Made by a program: the position numbers and the translations under genes. The notes beneath the pieces are model-generated. The model saw only the letters and a list, made by a program, of their open reading frames with translations. It did not search any database and was not told the origin of the DNA. A stretch of DNA of 64,000 nucleotides from contig NZ_CP054021.1 in NCBI RefSeq assembly GCF_005862305.2, forward strand, positions 2,108,001 to 2,172,000, given 5' to 3'. This document shows positions 1 through 9,026 of this stretch, piece by piece. The first letter of the stretch is position 1; every line of letters starts with the position of its first letter. Origin of the DNA: Rhizobium indicum. Its GTDB lineage: Bacteria; Pseudomonadota; Alphaproteobacteria; Rhizobiales; Rhizobiaceae.

Positions 1-886
1 CATCGGCAAGGATGATGTCGAGCACGGCGCTGCCGACGGCCATGGCAAGCGGATTGCCGCCATAGGTCGAGCCATGGGTGCCGGCCTTCATGCCGGAGGC
101 GGCCTCGGCCGTTGCGAGGCAGGCGCCGAGCGGGAAACCGCCGCCGATGCCCTTGGCGACAGCCATGATATCGGGTGTGATGCCCGACCATTCATGGGCG
201 AAGAGCTTGCCGGTGCGGCCGACGCCGGTCTGGACCTCGTCGAGGATCAACAGCAGGCCGTTGTCGTCGCAGAGCTGGCGAAGCGCCTTCATGAACTCAG
301 GCGTGGCGGGGCGAACGCCGCCCTCGCCCTGCACCGGCTCGATGAGGATGCCAGCCGTGGCATCGGTAATCGCGGCGCGGACCGCTTCGATATCGCCGAA
401 AGCCACCTGATCGAAACCCGGCGCCTTGGGGCCGAAGCCTTCGAGATATTTCTCCTGGCCGCCGGCGGCGATCGTCGCCAGCGTCCGTCCGTGGAAGGCG
501 CCTTCGAAGGTGATGATATGGAAGCGCTCGGGATGGCCCTTGGAAAACTGATAGCGACGCGCCGTCTTGATCGCGCATTCGAGCGCCTCGGCACCCGAGT
601 TGGTGAAGAACACCTTGTCGGCGAAGGTGGCGTCCGTCAGGCGTTTTGCCAGACGCTCCTGTCCGGGGATCTCGTAGATGTTCGACAGGTGCCAGACCTT
701 GTCGGCCTGCTCCTTCAGCGCGCCGACCACATGCGGATTGCTGTGGCCGACGGAGGTGACGGCGACGCCGGCGCCGAAATCGAGATATCGCTCGCCAGTT
801 TCGGTGATCAGCCATACGCCCTCGCCTCGCTCGAACCGCAGCGGGGCACGAGAATAGGTGTCATAAAGCGGCGCGGCTTCAGCCAT
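1..886 (-). CDS. argD: Acetylornithine aminotransferase (partial, C-terminus outside window)
   Basis: PLP-dependent class-III aminotransferase that makes N-acetylornithine in cytoplasmic arginine synthesis. The minus strand encodes about 295 residues from ATG at 886, preceded by a GGAGA ribosome-binding site, and runs off the left edge. Family landmarks in order are the N-terminal [15 protein letters not shown] stretch, the PLP-phosphate segment [12 protein letters not shown], the AFHGRT motif, [15 protein letters not shown] carrying the PLP-binding Asp, and [12 protein letters not shown] with the Schiff-base Lys. The end of the protein is missing, so the gene downstream of it cannot be seen. 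It diverges from gcrA. An ornithine or succinylornithine aminotransferase is the main alternative. Confidence 0.9.
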   Translation of the reverse strand, partial: MAEAAPLYDTYSRAPLRFERGEGVWLITETGERYLDFGAGVAVTSVGHSNPHVVGALKEQADKVWHLSNIYEIPGQERLAKRLTDATFADKVFFTNSGAEALECAIKTARRYQFSKGHPERFHIITFEGAFHGRTLATIAAGGQEKYLEGFGPKAPGFDQVAFGDIEAVRAAITDATAGILIEPVQGEGGVRPATPEFMKALRQLCDDNGLLLILDEVQTGVGRTGKLFAHEWSGITPDIMAVAKGIGGGFPLGACLATAEAASGMKAGTHGSTYGGNPLAMAVGSAVLDIILAD

Positions 887-1124
887 GGCGCGATCTCCAT
901 CAAAGTTGCCGGGCAATGACTCCGGCTAAGGAAACCAGGCCCGAAAAATCAAAAATGCCGCCTTGCGGCGGCGAGTGGCACTATTTCCTTTTCGCGCTGC
1001 AATGTCAACAAAACGGCGCCCTTAGCGTATGCAGCACAGGTGTACAGCGGCATTTTCAGTCTTCAACAGGCATTATTGCAGAAATGACACGCAGGGGCAG
1101 CAAGTTGGGGAAAACTACGAATTC

Positions 1125-1273
1125 GATTCATCCGGATTCATGCGACTCTTGTCACGGAGTCAGGCTCACACTAGGTTAAAGATCAATTACTAGACTGCAT
1201 GCGGCGGAACTAGTCACCAAAATTGATCAAGCGTTTCTTGTTTCGGAGCTCCCGGGACAACGGTGAGGGATTC
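1125..1273. promoter_or_regulatory. Cluster of five GANTC (CcrM methylation) sites upstream of gcrA
   Basis: GANTC occurs at 1125-1129 (GATTC), 1135-1139 (GATTC), 1144-1148 (GACTC), 1157-1161 (GAGTC) and 1269-1273 (GATTC). The first four fall within 37 bases. In Caulobacter, CcrM methylates GANTC and GcrA recognises methylated promoters, so these sites could tie gcrA transcription to replication state. The rest of the 420-base argD/gcrA gap shows no convincing gene. Confidence 0.55.
1176..1190. promoter_or_regulatory. CtrA-like box upstream of gcrA
   Basis: The sequence is TTAA, seven bases, then TTAC. This is one mismatch from the alphaproteobacterial CtrA consensus TTAA-N7-TTAA. It lies between the GANTC cluster and the gcrA start. 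A single near-match in an AT-rich promoter can arise by chance. Confidence 0.3.
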
Positions 1274-1306
1274 TGCCATCACCAACGCAAAAGGTGGAGA
1301 CAGGGC

Positions 1307-1846
1307 ATGAACTGGACAGACGAGCGGGTCGAGAAACTCAAGAAACTTTGGGCCGAAGGACTGAGCGCCAGCCAGATCGCTGCGCAGCTTGGCGGGGTCA
1401 GCAGAAACGCGGTCATCGGCAAAGTGCACCGGCTGTGCCTTCCCGGCCGTGCCAAGGCCGGCGGCACCAACACCGCGGCGCGAACGCCGAAGCGCAATAC
1501 ATCGGCGCCGCGCGCGCCGAACTTCGCCTCTCGCATCACCACCCGCACCGTTACCCGCCAGCAGGGCGCGACGATGCTGAAGGAAGAGATCGAGATCGAG
1601 ATCGAAACGATCGAGGAAATGGAATACGTGCCAAGAGGCAATGTGGTGGTGCCGATTTCGCGCCGCCTCGGCCTGACGGAACTGACCGAGCGCACCTGCA
1701 AGTGGCCGGTCGGCGATCCGCTGAAGGACGACTTCCATTTCTGCGGCTGCGAGTCCCCCGACAATTCGCCCTATTGCAGCTATCACCAGAAGCTTGCCTA
1801 CCAGCCGGTCAACGAACGCCGCCGGGCGGCAGCGCGGGCCAGCTGA
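1307..1846 (+). CDS. gcrA: Cell-cycle transcription regulator GcrA
   Basis: Global cell-cycle regulator of alphaproteobacteria; GcrA works with sigma70-RNA polymerase and responds to GANTC methylation. The protein has 179 residues. The N-terminal helix-turn-helix (residues 1-45) starts MNWTDERVEKLKKLW and continues with SASQIAAQLGGVSRNAVIGK. A charged linker with an EIEIEIE run follows. The C-terminal RNA-polymerase-interaction region contains TCKWPVGDP and the Cys/His-rich FCGCE...YCSYHQ segment. The ATG at 1307 was chosen because GGTGGAGA precedes it and it gives the conserved N-terminus. An in-frame ATG at 1223 would add 28 residues unlike the family. A strong terminator follows, so the gene is probably monocistronic. 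Confidence 0.95.
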   Translation: MNWTDERVEKLKKLWAEGLSASQIAAQLGGVSRNAVIGKVHRLCLPGRAKAGGTNTAARTPKRNTSAPRAPNFASRITTRTVTRQQGATMLKEEIEIEIETIEEMEYVPRGNVVVPISRRLGLTELTERTCKWPVGDPLKDDFHFCGCESPDNSPYCSYHQKLAYQPVNERRRAAARAS

Positions 1847-1872
1847 GCGGGCTGACCATTGCTAGAATGCAG

Positions 1873-1899
1873 AAAACGGGCCGATTGGCCCGTTTTTTT
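1873..1899 (+). terminator. Rho-independent terminator of gcrA
   Basis: A ten-base stem AAAACGGGCC / GGCCCGTTTT with a four-base loop is followed by a T run. It begins 27 bases after the gcrA stop. Confidence 0.9.
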
Positions 1900-2053
1900 A
1901 TGCGCGGATGGGAGCGCTTGGGTGTTCAGTTCGTTGAGAACGCCGACTTGCCCTCATCCGGCTGCCGCCACCTACCAGGGTCGAGCCATGGGTCTCGACC
2001 TTTCCTTCGGTTCTCAAGGGGCGAAGTGACATGCCGCAACATCTCGATTCCCT

Positions 2054-2267
2054 CTTCTCCCCTCGGGGAGAAGGTGCCCGTAGGGCGGATGAGGGGGCCA
2101 GGGAAGCCGGTCTTTCTTACAACGCCATGCGGGTTTCGACCGCGTTGGCGTCGTTTCGATCGTGGTCAGGGCGCAGCCATTCGGCATGTGGGATAGGTTA
2201 TCACGGAAAGAGTGTGCCGTGTGGCCCCCTCATCCGCCTGCCGGCACCTTCTCCCCGAGGGGAGAAG
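2054..2267. repeat. Inverted pair of RIME-like intergenic repeats
   Basis: Two copies of a roughly 45-base palindromic module face each other at 2054-2099 and 2223-2267. Each contains CTTCTCCCCTCGGGGAGAAG or a close variant plus a GGCGGATGAGGGGGCC end. A looser related stretch with CCCTCATCCGGCTGCCG starts near 1951. The region separates the convergent genes gcrA and phoB and holds no gene. Rhizobial genomes carry many such elements (RIME-type); the exact subfamily name is not certain. Confidence 0.75.
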
Positions 2268-2410
2268 AGATTGTGCCGCAACCCTCTCCGTCCCCACCAA
2301 CCCTTTCGCAGGGCACGTCCCTTGCCCCTTTTACGGGGACGGGGCGAGACGAGTGGCTTAACCCTGGCAGGTTAGGACATTCGCGCGAGCGGCTTTGTCA
2401 GCAGGCTCAG

Positions 2411-2432
2411 ATGGAAGCCCTCAGGCTTCCAT
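2411..2432 (-). terminator. Hairpin overlapping the phoB stop codon
   Basis: ATGGAAGCC and GGCTTCCAT form a nine-base stem with a four-base loop around the phoB stop. There is no T run after it, so it is either a weak terminator or an mRNA-end stabiliser. Confidence 0.35.
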
Positions 2433-3104
2433 CGAATAACCGGCGCCGCGGACGGTGCGGATGACGTCCTGCATGTTGGAGAAATTCAGCGCCTTGCGCA
2501 GGCGGCCGACATGGACGTCGACGGTGCGCTCGTCGACATAGATATCGTGGCCCCAGACGCCGTCGAGAAGCTGCGAGCGGGAGAAGACCCGGCCCGGCGA
2601 CGACATCAGGAATTCCAGGAGGCGGAATTCGGTGGGGCCAAGGCGGACTTCGCGGGTCTTGCGATGGACGCGATGGGTCTCGCGGTCGAGCTCGATATCG
2701 CCGCACTTCAGCACCGTCGACAGCACCTCGGGGCGGGCGCGACGTAGCATCGCCTTGACGCGGGCAACGAGCTCGGGGGTCGAGAAGGGCTTGACGACAT
2801 AATCGTCGGCGCCCGTCGACAGCCCGCGGACGCGCTCGCTCTCTTCGCCGCGCGCCGTCAGCATGATGATTGGCAGGCGCTCGGTCTCCGGCCGCATGCG
2901 CAGGCGCCGGCAGAGCTCGATGCCGGAGACACCCGGCAGCATCCAATCGAGGATGAGAAGATCGGGCGTGCGCTCCTGGAGCCGCATTTCGGCTTCGTCG
3001 CCACGAAGGATGGTATCGACCTCGAAGCCTTCCGCTTCGAGATTGTAGCGAAGAAGCACGCTGAGGGCTTCCTCGTCTTCAACAACTGCAACTCTCGGGA
3101 TCAT
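2421..3104 (-). CDS. phoB: Phosphate regulon response regulator PhoB
   Basis: OmpR-family response regulator that binds PHO boxes when phosphorylated by PhoR. The protein has 227 residues. The receiver domain (1-120) has the acidic pair E9/D10, phosphoacceptor D53 in LLILDWMLPG, the LTA switch residues and the KPF lysine. The C-terminal winged helix (about 135-227) contains LGPTEFRLLEFLM and VDVHVGRLRKALN. The start ATG at 3104 has an upstream GAGGAG. It is the last gene of the phosphate cluster, 132 bases after phoU. Length and architecture match PhoB closely. Confidence 0.95.
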   Translation of the reverse strand: MIPRVAVVEDEEALSVLLRYNLEAEGFEVDTILRGDEAEMRLQERTPDLLILDWMLPGVSGIELCRRLRMRPETERLPIIMLTARGEESERVRGLSTGADDYVVKPFSTPELVARVKAMLRRARPEVLSTVLKCGDIELDRETHRVHRKTREVRLGPTEFRLLEFLMSSPGRVFSRSQLLDGVWGHDIYVDERTVDVHVGRLRKALNFSNMQDVIRTVRGAGYSMEA

Positions 3105-3236
3105 GCGTGTCGGTCTCCTCGCGCATGATCCTTAAACCAGGGTGATTTAAGCAGTGCATCCTGCGCAAATTCAAAAATTGGCTGCGACCTCTTTGCGCGC
3201 CCGGACGGGCGCGCACGCAATTGACTGTGCGGGCGG

Positions 3237-3950
3237 TTATTCGGTGACCGCGCCGACGGTGTTGGCGCTGTCATCCTTCGGACGATCACCTTCCGGCTGC
3301 GCGCCTGTCGCCATGTAAAAGATCGTCTCGGCGATGTTGGTGGCATGGTCGCCGATGCGCTCGATGTTCTTGGCGCAGAAGAGAAGATGCGTGCAGCTGG
3401 TGATGTTGCGCGGATCTTCCATCATGTAGGTCAGGAGTTCGCGGAACAGCGAGGTGTACATCGCGTCGATCTCGTTGTCGCGTTCACGGATCGCATTCGC
3501 CTTGTCGGCTGAACGATTGGTGTAGACATCGAGCACTTCCTTGAGCTGGACGAGCGCCAGCTCGGACAGATGCTCGAGGCCGCGGGCAAGCTTGCGGGGA
3601 ACGCCGGTGCTTTGGACGGCGATGACGCGCTTGGCGGTGTTCTTGCCGAGGTCGCCGACGCGTTCGAGATCGGCGGCGATGCGGATCGAACCCATGATTT
3701 CACGCAGGTCCGAGGCCATCGGCTGACGGCGGGCGATCGTGACGATCGCCTTGTCGCCGATTTCGCGTTCGGCGTGATCGAGGATCACATCGTCCGAGAT
3801 GACCTTCTGCGCCAGCGCCGTATCGCCGTTGACGAGGGCGCGCACGGATTCGCCGACCATCTGCTCGGCCAGGCCGCCCATTTCGGAAATCCGCCTGGAC
3901 AGGAACTTCAGATCATCATCGTAGGCAGAAAAAATATGTGTCGATGCCAT
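3237..3950 (-). CDS. phoU: Phosphate signalling protein PhoU
   Basis: Cytoplasmic helical protein that links Pst transport to PhoR and suppresses the Pho response when phosphate is plentiful. The 237 residues contain two PhoU three-helix repeats, with metal-binding type motifs such as IRIAADLERVGDLGKNTAKR in the first half and NIERIGDHATNIAE in the second. Length equals the family norm. It lies between pstB and phoB on the same strand, with a 44-base gap from pstB. Confidence 0.95.
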   Translation of the reverse strand: MASTHIFSAYDDDLKFLSRRISEMGGLAEQMVGESVRALVNGDTALAQKVISDDVILDHAEREIGDKAIVTIARRQPMASDLREIMGSIRIAADLERVGDLGKNTAKRVIAVQSTGVPRKLARGLEHLSELALVQLKEVLDVYTNRSADKANAIRERDNEIDAMYTSLFRELLTYMMEDPRNITSCTHLLFCAKNIERIGDHATNIAETIFYMATGAQPEGDRPKDDSANTVGAVTE

Positions 3951-3994
3951 GGGGCTTTATCCTCGAATAACGGGAAGGCTTGGTGTCGCCAAAA

Positions 3995-4810
3995 TCAACC
4001 GAAGCGACCCATGATGTAGTCCTGGGTGCGCGGATCGTCGGGATTGGTGAACATCTTGTCGGTGTCGTTCTCCTCGACGAGGTTGCCGAGGTGGAACATG
4101 GCGGTGCGCTGCGAGACACGCGCGGCCTGCTGCATGGAGTGGGTAACGATGACGATCGTATAGTTCTCGCGCAGCTCGTGGATCAGCTCCTCGACCTTGG
4201 CGGTGGCGATCGGGTCGAGCGCCGAGCAGGGCTCGTCCATCAGGATGACTTCCGGGCTGACGGCGACGGCACGCGCAATGCAAAGGCGCTGCTGCTGGCC
4301 GCCGGACAGGCCGGTGCCAGATTCATGCACGCGGTCCTTGACCTCGTTCCAGAGACCGGCGCGCTGCAGGCTGGTCTCGACGATCTGATCGAGGTCGGCC
4401 TTCGACTTGGCAAGGCCATGGATGCGCGGGCCGTAGGAGACGTTTTCGTAGATCGTCTTCGGGAACGGGTTCGGCTTCTGGAAGACCATGCCGACGCGGG
4501 CGCGAAGTTCGACGACGTCGATATCGGGATCATAGACATCGTCGGTGTCGAGGGTGATCTTGCCGGTGACGCGGCAGCCGTCGATCGTGTCGTTCATGCG
4601 GTTGAGGCACCGCAGGAAGGTCGACTTGCCGCAGCCGGACGGGCCGATCAGGGCGGTTACGGTGTTTTCGCGGACGTTCAGGTTCACATCGAAAAGCGCG
4701 CGCTTCTCGCCGTAGTAAACCGAGACATCCTTTCCGATCATCTTATACGGGACGTTGCTCATCTTGTGATCCAGCGCCTTTTCAACTGCAGCTTCCGTCA
4801 ACATGTTCAT
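3995..4810 (-). CDS. pstB: Phosphate ABC transporter ATP-binding protein PstB
   Basis: ATPase that drives the PstSCAB high-affinity phosphate importer at the inner membrane. The 271 residues include Walker [10 protein letters not shown], the Q-loop region [10 protein letters not shown], signature LSGGQQQR, Walker B VILMDEP followed by CSALDP, and the switch His in IVTHSMQQ. The C-terminal [13 protein letters not shown] end is typical of PstB. It starts 15 bases after the end of pstA. Another ATG lies two codons inside, so the exact start could differ slightly. Confidence 0.96.
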   Translation of the reverse strand: MNMLTEAAVEKALDHKMSNVPYKMIGKDVSVYYGEKRALFDVNLNVRENTVTALIGPSGCGKSTFLRCLNRMNDTIDGCRVTGKITLDTDDVYDPDIDVVELRARVGMVFQKPNPFPKTIYENVSYGPRIHGLAKSKADLDQIVETSLQRAGLWNEVKDRVHESGTGLSGGQQQRLCIARAVAVSPEVILMDEPCSALDPIATAKVEELIHELRENYTIVIVTHSMQQAARVSQRTAMFHLGNLVEENDTDKMFTNPDDPRTQDYIMGRFG

Positions 4811-4825
4811 GATGTGTAACTCCGT

Positions 4826-6148
4826 TTACCAGCGGCGCTCGAAGCGACGACGCAAGAGGATGGCGCCCATGTTCATGACGATCAGGAACAGGAGCAGGAC
4901 AATGATGGCACCCGAAGTACGCTCAACGAAGGCACGTTCTGCCTCGTTGGCCCACATATAGACCTGTACGGGCAGAGCCGTCGAGGGATCGAGCGGTGTC
5001 GTCGGCGTGTTGGCGACGAAGGCGACCATGCCGATCAGGAGCAGCGGCGCGGTTTCGCCGAGCGCGTGCGCCAGGCCGATGATCGTGCCGGTCAGGATGC
5101 CGGGCATGGCGAGCGGCAGCACATGGTGGAACACCATCTGCATCTTCGAAGCGCCGAGGCCGAGCGCTGCGGCGCGGATCGACGGCGGCACGGCGCGCAG
5201 TGCCGCACGCGTCGCGATGATGATCGTCGGCAGGGTCATCAGCGTCAGCACCAGGCCGCCGACCAGCGAGGCCGAGCGCGGCAGGCCGATGAAGTTGATG
5301 AAGACGGAAAGACCGAGCAGGCCGTAGACGATCGAAGGAACCGCGGCGAGGTTGTTGATGTTGACCTCGATCAGGTCCGTCAGCTTGTTCTTCGGCGCGA
5401 ACTCCTCGAGATAGATCGAGGCGGCGACGCCGATCGGCAGGGCAAGCACGAGCACGATCAGCATCAGGTAGAGCGAGCCGATCAGGGCGACGCCCAGGCC
5501 TGCGGCTTCCGGACGGCTGGAATTGCCGTTGACGAAGAGGCCGGTGTTGAACTGCTTGTGGAGAGCGCCGCTCGCCTTCAGTTCGTTCATCCAGCCGACC
5601 TGCTTGTCGTTGACCTTGCGGTTCTTCTCATCGACCGAGAGGTCGATCTGGCCCTTGTTGGCGCTGTCGACATTGGCGTCGGCAAGCACCGTGACATTGA
5701 CCGTCTTGCCGATGATCGACGGATCGGCCATCACCATATCGCGCAGCTGGATCGGCGCACCCTTGGAGAGCATGGCGGATGCATCGCGCACGTCGGGACG
5801 GCTCGAGGCATTGACGTTCAGCTGCTTGACGATCGCGTCGCGCAAGAGAACCGGGTAGTTGGCGGCGATCAACACCGAAGGGTCGGTCGCACGCTTGTTG
5901 TTCGGGTCGATCGTCTTCTCGGAGAATTCGATCGGCAGGGTGACCGCCGTCTGCTGGAAGGCGGTGTAGCCCTTGCCGATCACCGTCCACAGCAGGATAA
6001 AGAGGAAGACGAGACCGAAGGTGATGGCGGCAATGCCATAGGCCTGGAACCGGCGCTCGGCGGCGTAGCGGCGCTTGATACCGATATCGCGGCGCGCTGG
6101 CGCCTTGGAAACGGTGACGCCTGATGTGGGAGAAACAATATCCGTCAT
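4826..6148 (-). CDS. pstA: Phosphate ABC transporter permease PstA
   Basis: Inner-membrane subunit of the phosphate importer. The protein has 440 residues, much longer than the roughly 296-residue E. coli form. The extra length is a periplasmic-looking insertion of about 140 residues after the first membrane helix. The C-terminal half carries about five TM segments and the permease EAA-type loop around SIRAAALGLGASKMQMV. The ATG at 6148 overlaps the pstC stop by four bases (ATGA), which is why it is preferred over a start 18 codons upstream. Long PstA forms occur in alphaproteobacteria. Confidence 0.93.
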   Translation of the reverse strand: MTDIVSPTSGVTVSKAPARRDIGIKRRYAAERRFQAYGIAAITFGLVFLFILLWTVIGKGYTAFQQTAVTLPIEFSEKTIDPNNKRATDPSVLIAANYPVLLRDAIVKQLNVNASSRPDVRDASAMLSKGAPIQLRDMVMADPSIIGKTVNVTVLADANVDSANKGQIDLSVDEKNRKVNDKQVGWMNELKASGALHKQFNTGLFVNGNSSRPEAAGLGVALIGSLYLMLIVLVLALPIGVAASIYLEEFAPKNKLTDLIEVNINNLAAVPSIVYGLLGLSVFINFIGLPRSASLVGGLVLTLMTLPTIIIATRAALRAVPPSIRAAALGLGASKMQMVFHHVLPLAMPGILTGTIIGLAHALGETAPLLLIGMVAFVANTPTTPLDPSTALPVQVYMWANEAERAFVERTSGAIIVLLLFLIVMNMGAILLRRRFERRW

Positions 6149-7626
6149 TCGTACTGCTCCCGGTATTTGCGCACGATGTAGAGCGCATAGATATTGAGGC
6201 AAAGCGTGATGCAGAAGAGGGTGATGCCGAGGGCAAAAGCAACCAGCGTCTGCGGCGAGGTGAACTCAAGGTCGCCGGTCAGCTGGTTGACGATCTTGAC
6301 GGTCACCGTCGTCATCGGCTCGAAGGGGTTGATCTGGATGCGGGCAGCCACACCGGCGGCCAGCACGACGATCATGGTTTCGCCGATGGCGCGCGAGGCG
6401 GTCATCAGCAATGCGCCGACGATGCCGGGAAGGGCTGCGGGCAAGACCACTTTCTTGATGGTTTCGGAGCGTGTGGCGCCAAGACCGAGCGAACCGTCAC
6501 GCAGTGACCCCGGCACGGCGGTGATGATATCGTCCGACAGCGAGGACACGTAGGGGATCAGCATGATGCCCATGACGATGCCGGCCGTCAGAACGCTCTG
6601 CGCCTGGATGAAGTTGCTGTAGTTGCCGGAGAGGAGGCCGCTGACCTGGGCGGAAAAGTCGCGCAGGAACGGGCCGACGGTGACGAGCGCGAAGAACCCG
6701 TAGACGATCGTCGGAATACCGGCGAGCACTTCGAGGAGCGGCTTGGCGACCCCACGCACCTTCGGCGAGGCGTATTCGGCCATGTAGATGGCGGCGAAGA
6801 GGCCGACCGGCACGGCGACCAGCATGGCGACCAGGCCGATATAGATCGTGCCGAGCAGCAGCGGGATCAGGCCGAACTGACCGAAGGACGAGCTGCCGGC
6901 GCCGGCAAAGCGCGGATCCCAGACGGTGCCGAAGAAGAAGTCCATGGCGGGAACGGCCGCGAAGAAGCGGGCGGCTTCCGACAGCATGGAGAAGACGATG
7001 CCGATCGTCGTCAGAATAGCGATCGAGGAGGCAAGCAGCAGGCCCCAGAGCATGACGCGCTCGACCCGGTTGCGGGCGCGGAAGCGCGGCGCGATGGAGC
7101 GCAGTGCGTAGAAGGCGCCAGCAACGGCGAGAGCGAAGACGATCGCCGTCATGGCGATGCGGCTCGTCATGCTCATGGCGTTGAGCTTTTTGGCGGCATC
7201 GAGCATGTAAGGCAGCGGCTGGCTGGCAAGCGGCACGCCCTTTTCGAGGAGCTTGGCCTGCAGGGCAGCCGGATCGTTGCCGACCGCGGCAGTTTCGTCC
7301 GAGGTCAGCATCGTCAGGCCGCGGGCAACCGTCGCCACCGTCGAATAGCCGAGATCCTGCTCGACCGAGGCTTGAGCCTTGATATCGTCGGGAAAAGCGC
7401 CGCGAACCGAGGACTGGATGATGCCGGGGCTGACGGAGAGCCAGAGGCCAAGCACGATGAGGGCGGGAAGAATTGCCCAGATCGCCGCATAGGCGCCGTA
7501 ATAGGCCGGCCGTGAATGCAATGCGGAGGACCGGCCTCCGGCAAGCGCCGTGGCGCGGTTGCGCGCGACCAGATAGGCGGCGACTCCGATCACCACAAGG
7601 CACAAAAGTATGATGGATGTGCTCAT
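6145..7626 (-). CDS. pstC: Phosphate ABC transporter permease PstC
   Basis: Partner permease of PstA. It has 493 residues with an N-terminal extension containing a signal-anchor-like helix (IILLCLVVIGVAAYLVA), a further helix and a roughly 100-residue soluble part. The canonical six-TM permease half follows, with the EAA-like loop DGSLGLGATRSETIKKV near residue 385. It is translationally coupled to pstA through an ATGA overlap. About 170 bases with a hairpin separate it from pstS, which may let pstS be made in excess. Confidence 0.94.
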   Translation of the reverse strand: MSTSIILLCLVVIGVAAYLVARNRATALAGGRSSALHSRPAYYGAYAAIWAILPALIVLGLWLSVSPGIIQSSVRGAFPDDIKAQASVEQDLGYSTVATVARGLTMLTSDETAAVGNDPAALQAKLLEKGVPLASQPLPYMLDAAKKLNAMSMTSRIAMTAIVFALAVAGAFYALRSIAPRFRARNRVERVMLWGLLLASSIAILTTIGIVFSMLSEAARFFAAVPAMDFFFGTVWDPRFAGAGSSSFGQFGLIPLLLGTIYIGLVAMLVAVPVGLFAAIYMAEYASPKVRGVAKPLLEVLAGIPTIVYGFFALVTVGPFLRDFSAQVSGLLSGNYSNFIQAQSVLTAGIVMGIMLIPYVSSLSDDIITAVPGSLRDGSLGLGATRSETIKKVVLPAALPGIVGALLMTASRAIGETMIVVLAAGVAARIQINPFEPMTTVTVKIVNQLTGDLEFTSPQTLVAFALGITLFCITLCLNIYALYIVRKYREQYE

Positions 7627-7757
7627 TCGTTACGTCCCCAGGCCCATAGCCCCAAAAAGCCCGGCAGCTTGATCAGCCTGCCTTCAGCTTCCAATCATGG
7701 AGAAGGAATTCCAACCCTGCAGCTCCGGAACCGCCGGCGCGCAGGGACATAAGGCAA

Positions 7758-7790
7758 TGCCGGCGCGGGCCAAAAGGCACCGCGCCGGCA
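7758..7790 (-). promoter_or_regulatory. GC-rich hairpin between pstS and pstC
   Basis: TGCCGGCGCG and CGCGCCGGCA form a perfect ten-base stem just after the pstS stop. No T run follows on the minus strand. It could partly terminate transcription or protect the 3' end of a pstS mRNA. Confidence 0.5.
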
Positions 7791-7796
7791 GAGTCA

Positions 7797-8831
7797 TTAC
7801 ATGGACTTGCCGGCTTCGACGTCCTTGCGGATCGCTTCGCGCTCGGCATCCGGAGCGGCAACGAGGCCGTATTCGACGAGCGGGCTGTCAGGGCCGATCA
7901 TCTGGTCGGATACGAAGAAGTTGACGTATTCCTTCAGGCCCGGAACGGCGCCGAGATGTGCCTTCTTGACGTAGAAGAACAGCGGGCGGGAAACCGGGTA
8001 GGTGCCGTTGGAGATCGTTTCGGTGGACGGAACGATACCGCTCATGGTCGCAACCTTGAGCTTGTCGGCATTGTTTTCGTAGAAGGAAAGGCCGAATACG
8101 CCGACGCCGGTCTTGTTGGCGGCGATGCGTGCCAGGGTTTCCGGATAGTCGCCGTCGATGTCGACAGCAGCGCCGTCCTTGCGGACTGCGACGCAGGCCT
8201 TCGTCTGGGCAGCCTTCTCGGAGATTTCCTTGGCGATGACTTCCTGTGCGCCAGCGGCCTTGCAGCCGGCAGCGAGAACGTTCAGTTCGAAGACTTCGCG
8301 GGTGCCGTGCTTTTCGCCCGGGATGTAGGCAGCGATATCAACAGCCGGAAGCTTCGGGTTGACTTCCGACCACTTCTTGTAGGGGTTGGCGACGAGCTTG
8401 CCGTCGACGACGACCTGGGCTGCGAGGGCCTTGTAGATGTCGGCAGGAACGTAGGCAACGTCAGGGTTCGACGAGTCGGTTGCGAAGACGATGCCGTCGT
8501 AGCCGATCTTGACTTCCTGGATGTCGGTTACGCCGGCAGCCTTGCAGGCTTCGGCTTCGTTCTTGTTGATCGGACGCGAGGCGTTCGCAATGTCGATGGT
8601 GTCTTCGCCAACGCCCTTGCAGAATTCCTTCAGACCAGCGCCCGTGCCGCCGGATTCAACGACCGGCGTTTTGAAGTTGGTGAAGGTTTCGCCGAAGGAC
8701 TCGGCAACGATCTTTGCGTAAGGCAGGACGGTGGACGAGCCAGCGACCTGGATCTGGTCGCGGGCGACGGCGGCGCCAGCGAAAGCAGCAGTTGCAGCCA
8801 GCGCGGCAACGGTGAGCTTGAAGGTGTTCAT
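7797..8831 (-). CDS. pstS: Phosphate-binding periplasmic protein PstS
   Basis: Periplasmic high-affinity phosphate receptor for PstCAB. The 344-residue precursor has a signal peptide (MNTFKLTVAALAATAAFAGA, cleavage near AVA-RDQ). Phosphate-binding motifs are AGSSTVLPYAKI, SGGTGAGLKEFCKG and ANASRPINK. The ATG at 8831 was chosen because GGGAGATTTAC precedes it and it opens a proper signal peptide; an in-frame ATG 23 codons upstream would spoil this. A PHO-box candidate lies about 120 bases upstream, consistent with induction by phosphate starvation. Confidence 0.94.
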   Translation of the reverse strand: MNTFKLTVAALAATAAFAGAAVARDQIQVAGSSTVLPYAKIVAESFGETFTNFKTPVVESGGTGAGLKEFCKGVGEDTIDIANASRPINKNEAEACKAAGVTDIQEVKIGYDGIVFATDSSNPDVAYVPADIYKALAAQVVVDGKLVANPYKKWSEVNPKLPAVDIAAYIPGEKHGTREVFELNVLAAGCKAAGAQEVIAKEISEKAAQTKACVAVRKDGAAVDIDGDYPETLARIAANKTGVGVFGLSFYENNADKLKVATMSGIVPSTETISNGTYPVSRPLFFYVKKAHLGAVPGLKEYVNFFVSDQMIGPDSPLVEYGLVAAPDAEREAIRKDVEAGKSM

Positions 8832-8949
8832 GTAAATCTCCCGGCATTTGGGCTTGTGTGAGTGCGGCCTTAGAGAGGCCCTCGCATTGCCTTTTTTCAT
8901 CGGCGAGACTCTCTTAGCGCTGTAAGCACCGTCCTTTTATGTCAAAGCC

Positions 8950-8967
8950 GTGAAACATTTGTGACAG
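8950..8967 (-). promoter_or_regulatory. Candidate PHO box upstream of pstS
   Basis: The minus strand reads CTGTCACAAATGTTTCAC: a CTGTCAC half-site, four bases, then GTTTCAC. The consensus is two CTGTNAT-type half-sites spaced by four. The first half matches well and the second is weaker. Its place in the AT-rich gap before pstS supports it. Confidence 0.6.
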
Positions 8968-9026
8968 CTTAAGTAATTGATTTAAAATAATAAAATTATG
9001 CAACGTAAAAGTGTTGCGACATATCG

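Noticed and set aside
2290..2350. Extra coding frame in the gcrA-phoB gap
   Set aside because: The frames there run through repeat sequence and have no ribosome-binding site.
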